Of a stretch of DNA of 64,000 nt, positions 27,342 through 38,981 are shown piece after piece. A model generated the notes under the pieces. It was not told the origin of the DNA. It did no database searches and saw only the letters and a program-made list of their open reading frames with translations. The DNA lies in assembly GCA_020632925.1 (NCBI GenBank), contig JACKER010000007.1, forward strand, positions 62,001 to 126,000, in the 5' to 3' direction. Each line of letters starts with the position of its first letter. Position 1 is the stretch's first letter. This DNA is from Alphaproteobacteria bacterium (GTDB lineage Bacteria; Myxococcota_A; UBA796; GCA-2862545). The position numbers and the translations under genes are program-made.

Positions 27342-27731
27342 TCAGATGCTCGTGATGGTGCAGGCCTCCCACTCGAAGGTCTTGCCCGGGTTGTTGGACT
27401 GCAGGATGGGGAGGGCCCAGGCGACGAACTGCGCGGCGTTGGTGATCGTGGGCGCGCCCGACGGGTAGGTCATCGTCCGGTTCACGCTGCCGGGCGAGGA
27501 GGGACCGAGGCGGTACCCGGTGACCATGCCCCACCACTCCTTGGAGCCGTCGCGGTAGCCGACCATCTGCACCTGGCTGCTGCCGTAGTTGGAGACCCAG
27601 ATCGGTCCATCGAAGATCTGCATGGGCTGACCGCTGTGCTCGGTCTCCACCTTCTTGCGGGGTGGTGCCTTCTTCTCTTCCTTCTTCCCGTGCTTCTTGG
27701 TCCCCTTGCCATCGCCTTTCTCAGCCGCCAT
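27342..27731 (-). CDS. Hypothetical protein with basic N-terminal tail
   Basis: 129 residues. Residues 1-30 are almost all Lys, Gly, Glu and Pro, typical of a flexible tail. The rest is a compact domain with 'QIFDGPIWVSNYGSSQVQMVGYRDGSKEWW' and a single Cys near the end. No signal peptide or membrane helix is present. It is 22 bases after the kinase stop and 7 before the next gene, so it is likely part of the kinase-to-patatin run. The family is unknown. Confidence 0.6.
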   Translation of the reverse strand: MAAEKGDGKGTKKHGKKEEKKAPPRKKVETEHSGQPMQIFDGPIWVSNYGSSQVQMVGYRDGSKEWWGMVTGYRLGPSSPGSVNRTMTYPSGAPTITNAAQFVAWALPILQSNNPGKTFEWEACTITSI

Positions 27732-27753
27732 CGGGCCACCTCCCGTGAGCAGA

Positions 27754-29973
27754 TTACTCGCGGGCCTCGGCCGTCAGGGGGAGTGGGAGGTCGCACTCGC
27801 CGCGAACTTCGCTTGGAGCGAGGATCTCCCGAGGCACATTCGCTCCGGTGGTCCACCAGGCCCGCTCTCGAGCTGCGGCGCGACAACGCTGTCGGAAGGG
27901 CTCGGGCGCGCCGGGCGCCTGTCCCAGGAGGGCGAGGATCTGTGCGCCCACGCCCGGTGGATCCAGGGCCTCTGCTTCTCGGCGTGTTCCTTCCAACTGG
28001 TCGGGCGGCCCTCCGTCCAACGACAGCAGCAACGCCGTCCCCAGCAAGGCCAGGGCGTGGCCTCGCCCTCGTCGCCCACTGGCCACGACGACCGACGCGA
28101 GCGCGCGGCAATCGTCCAGGGCGCCCGATCGCCACGCCAGACCGGCTTCGGCCAGCGCCGCATACGCGGTGGCGGCAGGGAGCTCGAGCGCCTCGAGATC
28201 CGCGACCAGGTCGAGATCCGGAGCAGCGCCGGACATCGATCGGTAGGCGCCATGTCGAAGCAGTCCGAGGGCGGACACCTCGTGCAGCAGTCTGCCGGCG
28301 CCAACGGCGTCCTGGAGTGCCCGCTGCGCCAGCTCGGAAGCGCCCTCGGGATCGGGTATCTCCAGCAGCGCTGCCCCGGCCCACATCAATGCCGCCGCTC
28401 GGCTACCCGCGTCTTTCAGATCCTCGGCCGCCATGAGCAGTTGCTGCGCGGCCGCCCGGAAGTCCAGCCGTCGATAGGACAGGGTCCCCCGCGCCATCAG
28501 GGCCTGTGGCCGGAGACCCGAATCGCTCTCGGCGAGGCGCTCGAGGTCGGTGACGACGCTCTCCAGCGCACTCTCGGCCCCGCGGCGGAAGGCCGACAGA
28601 CGGACCATGGCGGCTCGATGTCCGCCGGTCGCGCCGAGCAAGGCCTCCACCCGGTCACGTTCCCCGCGCGCCGCGAGCATCCCGGCCTCTGCGATCTGCT
28701 CCAGCTCTGCGAGTGCCGGATCGTCGAGCTGACGGAGCACGACCAGCAGGGACTCGAACGCAGCGGCGGTGCCCAGCTGGAACGTTGCATCTGCCCAGAT
28801 GTCGAGCAGTCGACGAACCGACTCCGCTCGATGGCGGAGCGGGAAGAGCGCCAGCTTGATCAGGGGAATGCTGGTGGCACCACCTTGCCTCTCCACCTCC
28901 GCCAGGACGGCCTCCTCCAGCGCCTCCTCGGACTGCGCGAGGGCGGCCTGGACGAGCGGTGACACCCGGTCGGCGCCACGCAGCGCCCGCAGGCGGTAGG
29001 CGTCGACCACACCGTGCTGGTCGATCACCCCCGCGCGCTCCCAGCGACCGAGCTCCTCCAGCAGCAGCTCGGGGTCGCCGCCGGTCGCGTCCATCAGCGT
29101 CTCGGCGGCGAGCGTGCGGCTCCGCGACACCCGCTCCGGCCCGCGGAGCCAGGCGCGCAGTACGTCCACGTCGTACGGCCCCGGGGGAGGGCGGACCTTC
29201 GCCGTGGCGCCGAGCGCGCGGGCGGCGGCGCGCGCGTCCGGGAAGCGGTCGGCGGGGAGGCGCGCCACCAGCCGGTCGACGACCTCCGTGAACCGCGACG
29301 GGGGAACGCCGCGCTCCGCCAACGGCACCGGGTCCGACCCGAGCCGCGCGCCCACCAGGTCCGCGCCGTCGTGCGGGAGCTGGCCCGAGACCGCCTCGTA
29401 CAGGACGACGCCGAGCGAGTACAGGTCGCTGCGCGGGTCCACCGCGTCGTCCAGGAGCTGCTCGGGCGCGATGTACCGCAGGGTGCCCTGGTTCGCCTGA
29501 TCCTGGCTCTCCGACCAGGCGACCCCTTCGCCGCTGGCGAGCCCGAGGTCGAGCACCGTGGGTCGCCCGTCGTCGCCCACGAGCACGTTGCTCGGCTTCA
29601 GGTCGCGGTGGACGATGCCGAGGGTGTGCAGCCGGTCGAGCACGTCGAGGACCTGCTGGGCGAGGATCGTGAGCCGCGCCGGGTCCGTGGTGTCGCCGGG
29701 GAAGCAGACGCCCTCGACGTACTCCATCACCAGCAGCGCGGCACCGCCCCACTCGCCCTGGTCGAGCAGCTCCACCATGCCCGGGAAGCGCGCCGCCATC
29801 AGCGCGGTCGTCTCGTACCGGACCTCGCCCCGCTTGACCTGCTTGACCGCGACCCGGCGCCCCGTGATCGCGTCCGTGCCGTCCCACACGACGCCCTGAC
29901 CGCCCTTCCCCGCGACCTCGCGCAGCACGTAGCGGCCGAGGACGCGGGCTCCGCTGTGCCAGCCGTCGCTCAT
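27754..29973 (-). CDS. Ser/Thr protein kinase with C-terminal helical repeat region
   Basis: 739 residues. The kinase domain (about 12-270) has GKGGQGVVW, VAVKQVK, 'IVHRDLKPSNVLV' and a DLG motif; 'RYIAPEQLLDD' is the activation-segment end. From about 300 on, the protein is Leu/Ala-rich and helical with repeat-like segments, like TPR scaffolds, with no second catalytic motif seen. The start at 29973 is placed by MSDGWHSGARVLGRYVL right before the Gly-rich loop. The C-terminal half has a milder GC bias than the kinase half. First gene of a probable seven-gene leftward run. Confidence 0.87.
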   Translation of the reverse strand: MSDGWHSGARVLGRYVLREVAGKGGQGVVWDGTDAITGRRVAVKQVKRGEVRYETTALMAARFPGMVELLDQGEWGGAALLVMEYVEGVCFPGDTTDPARLTILAQQVLDVLDRLHTLGIVHRDLKPSNVLVGDDGRPTVLDLGLASGEGVAWSESQDQANQGTLRYIAPEQLLDDAVDPRSDLYSLGVVLYEAVSGQLPHDGADLVGARLGSDPVPLAERGVPPSRFTEVVDRLVARLPADRFPDARAAARALGATAKVRPPPGPYDVDVLRAWLRGPERVSRSRTLAAETLMDATGGDPELLLEELGRWERAGVIDQHGVVDAYRLRALRGADRVSPLVQAALAQSEEALEEAVLAEVERQGGATSIPLIKLALFPLRHRAESVRRLLDIWADATFQLGTAAAFESLLVVLRQLDDPALAELEQIAEAGMLAARGERDRVEALLGATGGHRAAMVRLSAFRRGAESALESVVTDLERLAESDSGLRPQALMARGTLSYRRLDFRAAAQQLLMAAEDLKDAGSRAAALMWAGAALLEIPDPEGASELAQRALQDAVGAGRLLHEVSALGLLRHGAYRSMSGAAPDLDLVADLEALELPAATAYAALAEAGLAWRSGALDDCRALASVVVASGRRGRGHALALLGTALLLSLDGGPPDQLEGTRREAEALDPPGVGAQILALLGQAPGAPEPFRQRCRAAARERAWWTTGANVPREILAPSEVRGECDLPLPLTAEARE

Positions 29974-30552
29974 CGCGGGCACGATGACACGGGCAGCGCT
30001 CGGCTCCAAGGACGGCGCACGACCCGTGGAGGCGGTCCCGGTACGTCGCCGTCCGACCCGAGACGATCCCGGATGCCCCCCGTTCCGGTCCCCACCTCCG
30101 TCCCGCACGCCCCTTGAGCCCGGGGCGTGGGCTCGACAGCGGGCGCGGCGCCCCCCGGGCAACGCGTGACCTGGTCGATCGAGCGTCGGCGACGATCGCG
30201 CCGAGCCCGGCTCCGGTGTTGCCGTGCCGCTGATGGTGCCGCTCCGCAGTCCTCGCCTCCAGGGAAGAGAGCATTGGCCCCGCAGTTGCAGGCGGCGTCG
30301 GGTAGGGTTCTGGTGAGCGGGCGAGATCGCCGCTTCGGCCGTGAGGTGCTTCGTGAACATCGTGCGGGTGCTGCCCGACATCCAGAATTCTACTTGGCGT
30401 CCTCCGCTCCGGGCGGACAGCCGTTCGCGTTACGCCCTTGCTTCCTGCTCCTTGACCGATGCGCGCTGGGGGGCGGCCCGCGAACGCTGTCCCTCAGCTG
30501 CGGCCGACTCAGCGCCCGGTTCACCGATGAACGGCGTACCGGTCCCGTTCTG
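29974..30552. other. Divergent intergenic region
   Basis: 579 bases between the leftward kinase and the rightward exported-protein operon. No convincing gene is seen; the short frames have no family resemblance or ribosome site. It must hold promoters in both directions. One sigma-54-like match is listed separately at 30275-30290. Confidence 0.6.
30275..30290 (+). promoter_or_regulatory. Sigma-54-like -24/-12 match
   Basis: TGGCCCCGCAGTTGCA has GG and GC separated by ten bases, like the consensus TGGCACG-N4-TTGCA with two changes. It points toward the operon at 30553, but the implied leader would be about 250 bases, and matches of this quality are expected by chance in GC-rich DNA, so support is weak. 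Confidence 0.3.
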
Positions 30553-31314
30553 ATGTGGTGCTGGCTGCTCGCCGCGTCCGCGATGGCCGAGCCGTATGAC
30601 GTGCTCTGGTGGGGGAGCTCGAAGGACGGGTGTTTCACAGAGCGTCGCCTCGCGGGCGCCATCCCCCACCGGCCCTCCCGGACGGGCTGGACCATCGAGG
30701 AAGCCGCCGCCAGCGTCAGCGGTACCTGGTCAGGGCGGCTGCTGTTCGATGGTGACAGCATGAATCCCAGCACGTGGTCGAGCGAGCAGACGGCTACGTT
30801 GGTCGCGGAGTTCGATCCGGAGGCGGAGGGTCAGGACGTACGGAACCAGCGTCTGCCACGCCTCATCGGCGACGACGATTGCGACTGTGGGTCCTGGCTG
30901 GAGGTTCGGGGAGCCTGGCGCTTCGAGGTCGAGGACGAGCTGGGACGTCGGATCACGGCGACCTTCCCGGCAGCCGAGCTCCATGCGCACGGACCGGACA
31001 TTCGGTTCTTGCGGCTCGTCGACGACCCCATCTTGGTTCCGAACTTCGCCAGTGACGGTTGGTCTCTGGTAGAGCTCCTCGATCTGGCGGAGGAGCAGCT
31101 CACCTTGGAGGTCGGTGAGGTCCGAGGACGCCGTGGGCGGAGCTACCGGACCTGCTCCTTCGCCACGCCCGGGGAGTCGCCCTGGCGCCCTCCCGTCCTC
31201 TCCTTCTGCCGTACCGGTGGGTGCGACGTTTGGGTGCCGGACGGCGTACCGATGCCGACTCCCCCGTTGCAGCGGACGCTGCTGCTCGAGCGGATGGAAG
31301 CACGTGCCCCGTAG
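30553..31314 (+). CDS. Secreted hypothetical protein
   Basis: 253 residues with a compact signal peptide (MWCWLLAASAMAEP). The mature part is acidic, with Cys in 'DGCFTE', 'DDDCDCGSW', 'YRTCSF', 'SFCRTGGCDVW', so disulfides are likely. No family recognised. The ribosome site is poor; the start is chosen for the signal peptide. It is the first of four closely spaced genes (30553-32814) whose products all appear exported. This stretch is less GC-rich than the kinase and denitrification genes. Confidence 0.6.
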   Translation: MWCWLLAASAMAEPYDVLWWGSSKDGCFTERRLAGAIPHRPSRTGWTIEEAAASVSGTWSGRLLFDGDSMNPSTWSSEQTATLVAEFDPEAEGQDVRNQRLPRLIGDDDCDCGSWLEVRGAWRFEVEDELGRRITATFPAAELHAHGPDIRFLRLVDDPILVPNFASDGWSLVELLDLAEEQLTLEVGEVRGRRGRSYRTCSFATPGESPWRPPVLSFCRTGGCDVWVPDGVPMPTPPLQRTLLLERMEARAP

Positions 31315-31337
31315 TGTGATCGGATAGGATGGACCCT

Positions 31338-31628
31338 ATGAAGGAGCGCGCCGTCCTCTTGGCGATCTGCGTTGCGGGTTGGTGGATCTCGTCCAACCAC
31401 TCTGCCCATGCGACCGACTGCGCCAGGACATCGATTGCGGAGCGTTTCGACCAGCCGCCGGCAGTGAGCGCGGATTCGACGGAGGCGGAGGAAGTGGCCC
31501 AACTGGAGAGCGTCGAAGGTGTGGTGTTGCTCCAGGTGTTCGTCCAAGCGTCGGTCTGCCTCGATGCGCCTACGACGTGGCCCCTGACGAGCCCGTGGGC
31601 GTTGGGACCATGCGCGGAGGTCCCATGA
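31338..31628 (+). CDS. Small secreted hypothetical protein
   Basis: 96 residues. MKERAVLLAICVAGWWISSNHSAHA looks like a signal peptide; three Cys follow. AGGA lies 9 bases before the ATG at 31338; the ATG at 31329 has no such site. Its stop overlaps the next start (ATGA). No homology recognised. The reading frame is supported by operon structure more than by content. Confidence 0.5.
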   Translation: MKERAVLLAICVAGWWISSNHSAHATDCARTSIAERFDQPPAVSADSTEAEEVAQLESVEGVVLLQVFVQASVCLDAPTTWPLTSPWALGPCAEVP

Positions 31629-31924
31629 TCCTGCCGAACGGGGATCGATGGGTGCGGCGGGCGGGGGCCCTCGTCCTCGGCATGTTCCTGGGTGCCTCGA
31701 GCAGCGACTGCGTTCCGTGTCAGACACGGTTCGACGCAGTGCCCACGGGGGCGTTCGAGCTCTCGGACAGCTTCCTCGAGGAGCGTGGGTGGGAGCGGGG
31801 AACGATCATCGTGACCGACGACGAGGTGCGTGTCGAGGTTCGGACCCTTGCCGGCGGCACCGCGACGTTGACGGGTCGCCGACCACCGCGGGAGGACGCG
31901 GTTCATGATGGCTCGGCGCCATGA
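31625..31924 (+). CDS. Small exported hypothetical protein
   Basis: 99 residues from an ATG with GGAGG five bases upstream. 'RRAGALVLGMFLGASSSDC' is a hydrophobic export segment, possibly a lipoprotein signal ending at Cys (SSDC is a weak lipobox). The mature part has CVPC and short beta-like segments. It overlaps both neighbours by ATGA, giving strong evidence for translation in this frame. Function unknown. Confidence 0.55.
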   Translation: MILPNGDRWVRRAGALVLGMFLGASSSDCVPCQTRFDAVPTGAFELSDSFLEERGWERGTIIVTDDEVRVEVRTLAGGTATLTGRRPPREDAVHDGSAP

Positions 31925-32814
31925 GAGCCACCTTGCTGGCGTCGGTGTGGGTTCTGCCATTGCTCTCCTGTGGCGAGCGGACCGTGGACTACGATCCGTG
32001 GATCGAGGTCGAGAGCTACGGACAGGACTACTCCGAGCTGAAGCAGGTCGTCTGGGTGCTCCCTGCACAATCCGCGATGGATGCTGGGGTCGACACGGAC
32101 GTTCTGCTCGCCTCGTTCGAGTCCTTCGCACAGGTGTTCCAGTCGGAGCTCGTCGGCCAGGCCCGGTTCGCGCTGATTCGCCCGAACGGCCACTCGCTGC
32201 GCTTTGTCGGCGACCCTGCCTGGGTGGACGTCGTCGACGGATGGAGCAGCACGATCTCGGACCGTCTCGCGGACGCCGCGATGGCGTCGGGTGGCGGACG
32301 GTCGAATGAGCAGCTGTCGGCGGCCGGACACGCGTTCCTTCCTTCCAATGGCGCGGAGTGGCCCGCGAGCAACGCGGCCGTGGTGGTCGCGTCGCGGGCA
32401 GCGGAGCGTTTCCGCAGCACCGATGACTTCGTGGATGCTATCGGTGGCGTGCGGGGTACGGTGTCGGTCCTCCATCAGGAGGCGTGTGGTGGAGTGGGAG
32501 GGGCGGCGTACGAGCAGGCCCTCGAGTTCAGTGGTGGCATCGCGGTGGATGGTTGTTCCGACGCCGATGGCCTGACCGAGCTCGGTATGCTCGCGGCTGG
32601 GCGAAAGTCGACGTTCTTCACCCTCGAGAAGATCGCGGGGGAGCTGGCCGTGGAGGTGGATGGCGTGCCCCTCGACGCCGGGTGGTCGGAGGGACCGTGC
32701 CGGGTGGTGTTCGACTTCGATCACGTTCCGGCGTCGGGCAGCTCGGTGACCATCAAGTACCACGCGCCCAACCACGACAAGTGGTGTACCAACATGTTCT
32801 CGCGACCACCGTAG
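31921..32814 (+). CDS. VWA-like lipoprotein lacking the metal site
   Basis: 297 residues. MRATLLASVWVLPLLSCGER has a lipobox (LLSC, Cys 17). 'QVVWVLPAQSAMD....LLASFESFAQVF' matches the first strand and helix of VWA lipoproteins, but the DxSxS metal-binding motif is replaced by PAQSA. The C-terminal 'EVDGVPLDAGWS....VVFDFDHVPASGSSVTIKYH' resembles the tail found in such lipoproteins. The VWA assignment is by pattern, with moderate confidence. Loss of the MIDAS would alter or abolish metal-dependent binding. Last gene of the 30553 operon. Confidence 0.6.
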   Translation: MRATLLASVWVLPLLSCGERTVDYDPWIEVESYGQDYSELKQVVWVLPAQSAMDAGVDTDVLLASFESFAQVFQSELVGQARFALIRPNGHSLRFVGDPAWVDVVDGWSSTISDRLADAAMASGGGRSNEQLSAAGHAFLPSNGAEWPASNAAVVVASRAAERFRSTDDFVDAIGGVRGTVSVLHQEACGGVGGAAYEQALEFSGGIAVDGCSDADGLTELGMLAAGRKSTFFTLEKIAGELAVEVDGVPLDAGWSEGPCRVVFDFDHVPASGSSVTIKYHAPNHDKWCTNMFSRPP

Positions 32815-32827
32815 GAACATCCCCGAG

Positions 32828-33230
32828 GTGATGGAGGTCCGCGACGGGCTCGGGATCTCCGGCCGCCCGGGTCAGGCGGATCTGTACGCGACCTGGCTGG
32901 GACGTCGGTCCGCGCCGGTCCACGTCGAGGTGCTCCCGGGAGGCTCGCCGGGTGTACGGTGGACGTGCCGACGCGGATCCTGGTGGGCGCGGAGTTGCAG
33001 CTCGGGGCGGGCGCGGTCACCGAGGACGGCCAGGTCCTGCGGCACCTCGCTCGCTCTGCGCCCCGGTCCCCAGGTGGTGCTCGCGCCGTGCGAGGCGCTG
33101 CCGCTCGAGGTCCGCGGCACGCTCGACGACGGCTCGGTGATCGACCTGTGTCCCGAGCGCCCAGGGCACCGTCCGCGCCAGCTGGGGCGACGTGACCTCG
33201 CCGCCCACCAGCGTCACCGCTGGCAGCTGA
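32828..33230 (+). pseudogene. Broken gene with Ig-like coding, three frames
   Basis: Protein-like sequence continues through changing frames. From 32828 it reads MEVRDGLGISGRPGQADLYATW, then from about 32959 'VDVPTRILVGAELQLGAGA' in a second frame, then near 33050-33150 'LALRPGPQVVLAPCEALPL' and 'VRGTLDDGSVIDL' back in the first frame, and finally 'AQGTVRASWGDVTSPPTSV' in the third frame, ending at TGA 33228-33230. The last part is typical of bacterial Ig-like repeats. At least three frameshifts are needed. Either a decayed gene or sequencing errors. Confidence 0.4.
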
Positions 33231-33238
33231 TGTTGGGG

Positions 33239-33330
33239 CCGACAGCGAGAGCACCCCTGCTACAGGGAGAGCACATTCGCTACCCTCTCTCCCAACAAGC
33301 CCATGCCGACAGCGAGAGCACCCTCGCTAC
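33239..33330. repeat. Degenerate direct repeats (GAGAGCAC...GCTAC)
   Basis: GAGAGCAC recurs at 33247, 33267 and 33314, each followed within about 12 bases by GCTAC. Two of the copies share the longer CCGACAGCGAGAGCACCC (33239-33256 and 33306-33323). No gene covers them. They lie between the broken Ig-like gene and a pair of palindromic elements. Confidence 0.6.
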
Positions 33331-33331
33331 C

Positions 33332-33368
33332 CCCTCTCCCCCACAGGGGGAGAGGGCTGGGGTGAGGG
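33332..33368. repeat. Palindromic repeat element, copy 1
   Basis: CCCTCTCCCCC, a four-base loop and GGGGAGAGGG form a strong hairpin, followed by CTGGGGTGAGGG. This resembles widespread REP-like palindromes of Proteobacteria. An inverted second copy lies at 33430-33462. The hairpins may also act as terminators between the rightward operon and the convergent gene. Confidence 0.6.
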
Positions 33369-33429
33369 GGGGGCGGGAGCGCAGCGACCGGGTCGTGGCG
33401 CGGGTCCGTGGAGCTTCGTCCGCGCCAAG

Positions 33430-33462
33430 CCCTCACCCCGACCCTCTCCCAGAGGGAGAGGG
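33430..33462. repeat. Palindromic repeat element, copy 2 (inverted)
   Basis: CCCTCACCCC, then ACCCTCTCCC, a short loop and GGGAGAGGG: the same element as 33332-33368 in the opposite orientation. It is followed at 33471-33489 by three tandem GTAGCCT-like units just before the stop of the leftward gene at 33492. Confidence 0.6.
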
Positions 33463-33491
33463 GGAAGGAGGTAGCCTGTAGCCTGTAGCTC

Positions 33492-37064
<3,573 letters not shown>

Positions 37065-37072
37065 GGGTGCTC

Positions 37073-37969
37073 CTAGGGGGAGGCCTCCGGCGCGGGGGTG
37101 GGCGCCGGCTCGGGTGCGGTCGGGGTCTCCGACTCGGTCGGGGCCGGGGTTTCCGGCTGGTCGGGCGTCACCGGCTCTCCGTTGGAGCAGCGGGCGGCGT
37201 GGCGGTACTCCACCGTCTGGGCGCCGTGGAACCGCCACCCGAACACCGCGAAGCCGAAGGAGAAGGCCTCGGACGACGGGAACACCTTGCCCCCGTGGAT
37301 CGTGCCGCGGATGTGCACCTCGGCGTCCCTGATCGTCCAGCGGGGGATGGAGCCCGCCTTGAAGCTCTCGGGGAACGTGAGGTCGAGCGCGGTCGGCAGC
37401 GTGCCCCCGCCCGGGAAGAAGATGGCGGCGTCCGCCTCGCCGTGCCCGCCCTCGAGCGGCAGCGCGCGGTGCAGGACCACGCCCTGACGGAGGTCGTCCC
37501 ACTCGGCCCACGAGGTGTACGCCTCGCCGGTGAGCTCGTCGAGCACGCTGCGCAGCGTGTTCGAGGCCTCCGCGTTCTCCTCGAGGCCCGCGTCGCCCAT
37601 GGGCTTTCCGTCGGGCCCGGCGACCGTGACCTTGCTGCCCACGAGCTTGCCGACCAGCGGCGCGAACCGTGCCTCGCGCACGTCGTACACCCGCATGGGG
37701 AGGTCCTTGCCCTCCCACTGTTCCTCGCCGAGCGGGCGCAGCAGGATCGAGCCCCAGATGCCGTCCGTGGTCCGTCCGGCGAACACGGCGTCCCCACGGC
37801 TGCCCCCGAAGCGCCCCACGTCCCAGTCCCAGGAGCCCTGGCCGACCCACTCCCAGCACCCGCGGGGCATGTCGACGATGAGGTCGGCGGTGTCCTCCCA
37901 TCGGCCGACGTCCTGGAGGTCGACGTTGGGGGGCATGGCGGCGTGTGCGGCGACGGCTGGGAGGAACAT
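37073..37969 (-). CDS. Secreted hypothetical protein, paralogue of the gene at 1889-2755
   Basis: 298 residues with a short signal (MFLPAVAAHAA). It shares with the 1889 protein: 'MPRGCWEWVGQGSWDW' against 'PPGCWELSGQLDL', 'NTLRSVLDEL' against 'NTLRRTLDAI', 'LDLTFPESFKAG' against 'LDVTFPRRVKVG', then a 'VHIRGT'/'MHLRGQ' strand and a C-terminal 'AARC'/'AQRC' before a Pro/Glu/Ala-rich tail (about 60 residues here). The function is unknown. It ends 8 bases before the YyaL-NHL gene and is likely co-transcribed with it. Confidence 0.7.
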   Translation of the reverse strand: MFLPAVAAHAAMPPNVDLQDVGRWEDTADLIVDMPRGCWEWVGQGSWDWDVGRFGGSRGDAVFAGRTTDGIWGSILLRPLGEEQWEGKDLPMRVYDVREARFAPLVGKLVGSKVTVAGPDGKPMGDAGLEENAEASNTLRSVLDELTGEAYTSWAEWDDLRQGVVLHRALPLEGGHGEADAAIFFPGGGTLPTALDLTFPESFKAGSIPRWTIRDAEVHIRGTIHGGKVFPSSEAFSFGFAVFGWRFHGAQTVEYRHAARCSNGEPVTPDQPETPAPTESETPTAPEPAPTPAPEASP

Positions 37970-38154
37970 GGCCGGAGCACGTAACCCTCGTGCGTGGCGT
38001 CGGTCAGGGAAGAAGCGTGGTGTGGCGGAGCCGGGGTCGGTCGGATTCGTGGCCGGTGCTCCCTCGACGTTCAGCTCGCTTCGATTCTGTGACTTTCGAC
38101 CGGAGAAGACCATTCCGGTCGAGCGCGGGGCCACGCGTCCCGCAAGGTGTACAC

Positions 38155-38472
38155 ATGGCGAAGAAGCTGTTTGTCGGTGGTTTGAGCTGGAACACGTCGG
38201 ACGAGAGCCTGCGCTCGTCGTTCGAGTCGTTCGGCCGCGTCTCCGACGCCCACGTGATCACGGACCGTGAGACCGGCCGCTCCCGCGGGTTCGGTTTCGT
38301 GACGTTCGACGTGGACGAGGAGGGCGCCGCCGCGGTGTCCGCGCTGGACGGGACCGTCCTCGACGGGCGGACCATCCGCGTCAACGAGGCCGAGGATCGC
38401 AGGGGCGGCGGTGGCGGCGGTGATCGCCGTGGCCCGCCCCGTGGTGGGTTCGACCGCACGCCGCGCTGGTAG
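38155..38472 (+). CDS. RNA-recognition-motif (RRM) protein
   Basis: 105 residues. A single RRM with RNP2 KLFVGGLSW (4-12) and RNP1 RGFGFVTF (44-51), followed by a Gly/Arg-rich tail (about 82-105). This is the layout of bacterial Rbp-type single-RRM proteins, common in cyanobacteria and myxobacteria and often cold-induced. It binds RNA in the cytoplasm. It stands alone: the divergent secreted-protein gene begins about 185 bases to the left and an Rrf2 regulator follows. Confidence 0.92.
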   Translation: MAKKLFVGGLSWNTSDESLRSSFESFGRVSDAHVITDRETGRSRGFGFVTFDVDEEGAAAVSALDGTVLDGRTIRVNEAEDRRGGGGGGDRRGPPRGGFDRTPRW

Positions 38473-38510
38473 TCGCCGGTCGGACGGTGGGTCCGTGGTT
38501 AGGGGGCCAC

Positions 38511-38933
38511 ATGTCCGCCGTCCTCCCTCAGACCGCCCGGTACGCGCTCCGTGCCATGACCTGCCTGGCGTCGCAGCCGCCGGGACACAAGGTCCGAGCC
38601 GATACCATCGCGCGGGCCACGAACGTGCCCGCGGCCTTCCTGTCGAAGGTCCTCCGTCGCCTGGTGGCCGCTGGTCTGCTCCGCTCCGAGAAGGGGCACC
38701 ACGGCGGGTTCGAGTTGGCTCGGCCGCGACAGGCCATCCGCTTCCTCGACGTGTTGGAGGCGGTCGACGTCGACCTCACGTCCGATGATTGCGCCTTCGG
38801 GTTCGGGCGATGCAATGCCGCCAATCCGTGTCCGCTCCACGACTCCTGGATCGAGCTGAGGCAGTCGATGCTCGTCTGGGCGGCTCGCAAGACCCTGGAC
38901 GACGTCCAGTGCGACGTGATGGGAGTGGAGTGA
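38511..38933 (+). CDS. Rrf2-family regulator, NsrR-like, with three cluster cysteines
   Basis: 140 residues. An N-terminal winged helix (YALRAMTCLA...VPAAFLSKVLRRLVAAGLL...GGFELAR) is followed by Cys94, Cys101 and Cys107 (C-x6-C-x5-C) in the place where IscR and NsrR bind an Fe-S cluster. With norDQBC just downstream, NO-sensing by an NsrR-type cluster is the likeliest role; IscR-like or other Rrf2 roles remain possible. The ATG at 38511 is chosen over one 24 bases upstream because alignment with the family begins here. Confidence 0.82.
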   Translation: MSAVLPQTARYALRAMTCLASQPPGHKVRADTIARATNVPAAFLSKVLRRLVAAGLLRSEKGHHGGFELARPRQAIRFLDVLEAVDVDLTSDDCAFGFGRCNAANPCPLHDSWIELRQSMLVWAARKTLDDVQCDVMGVE

Positions 38934-38981
38934 GCAGGGTGATCGTGTCATGATGGAGGTCGATATCCGCTGAGGTGGGCC

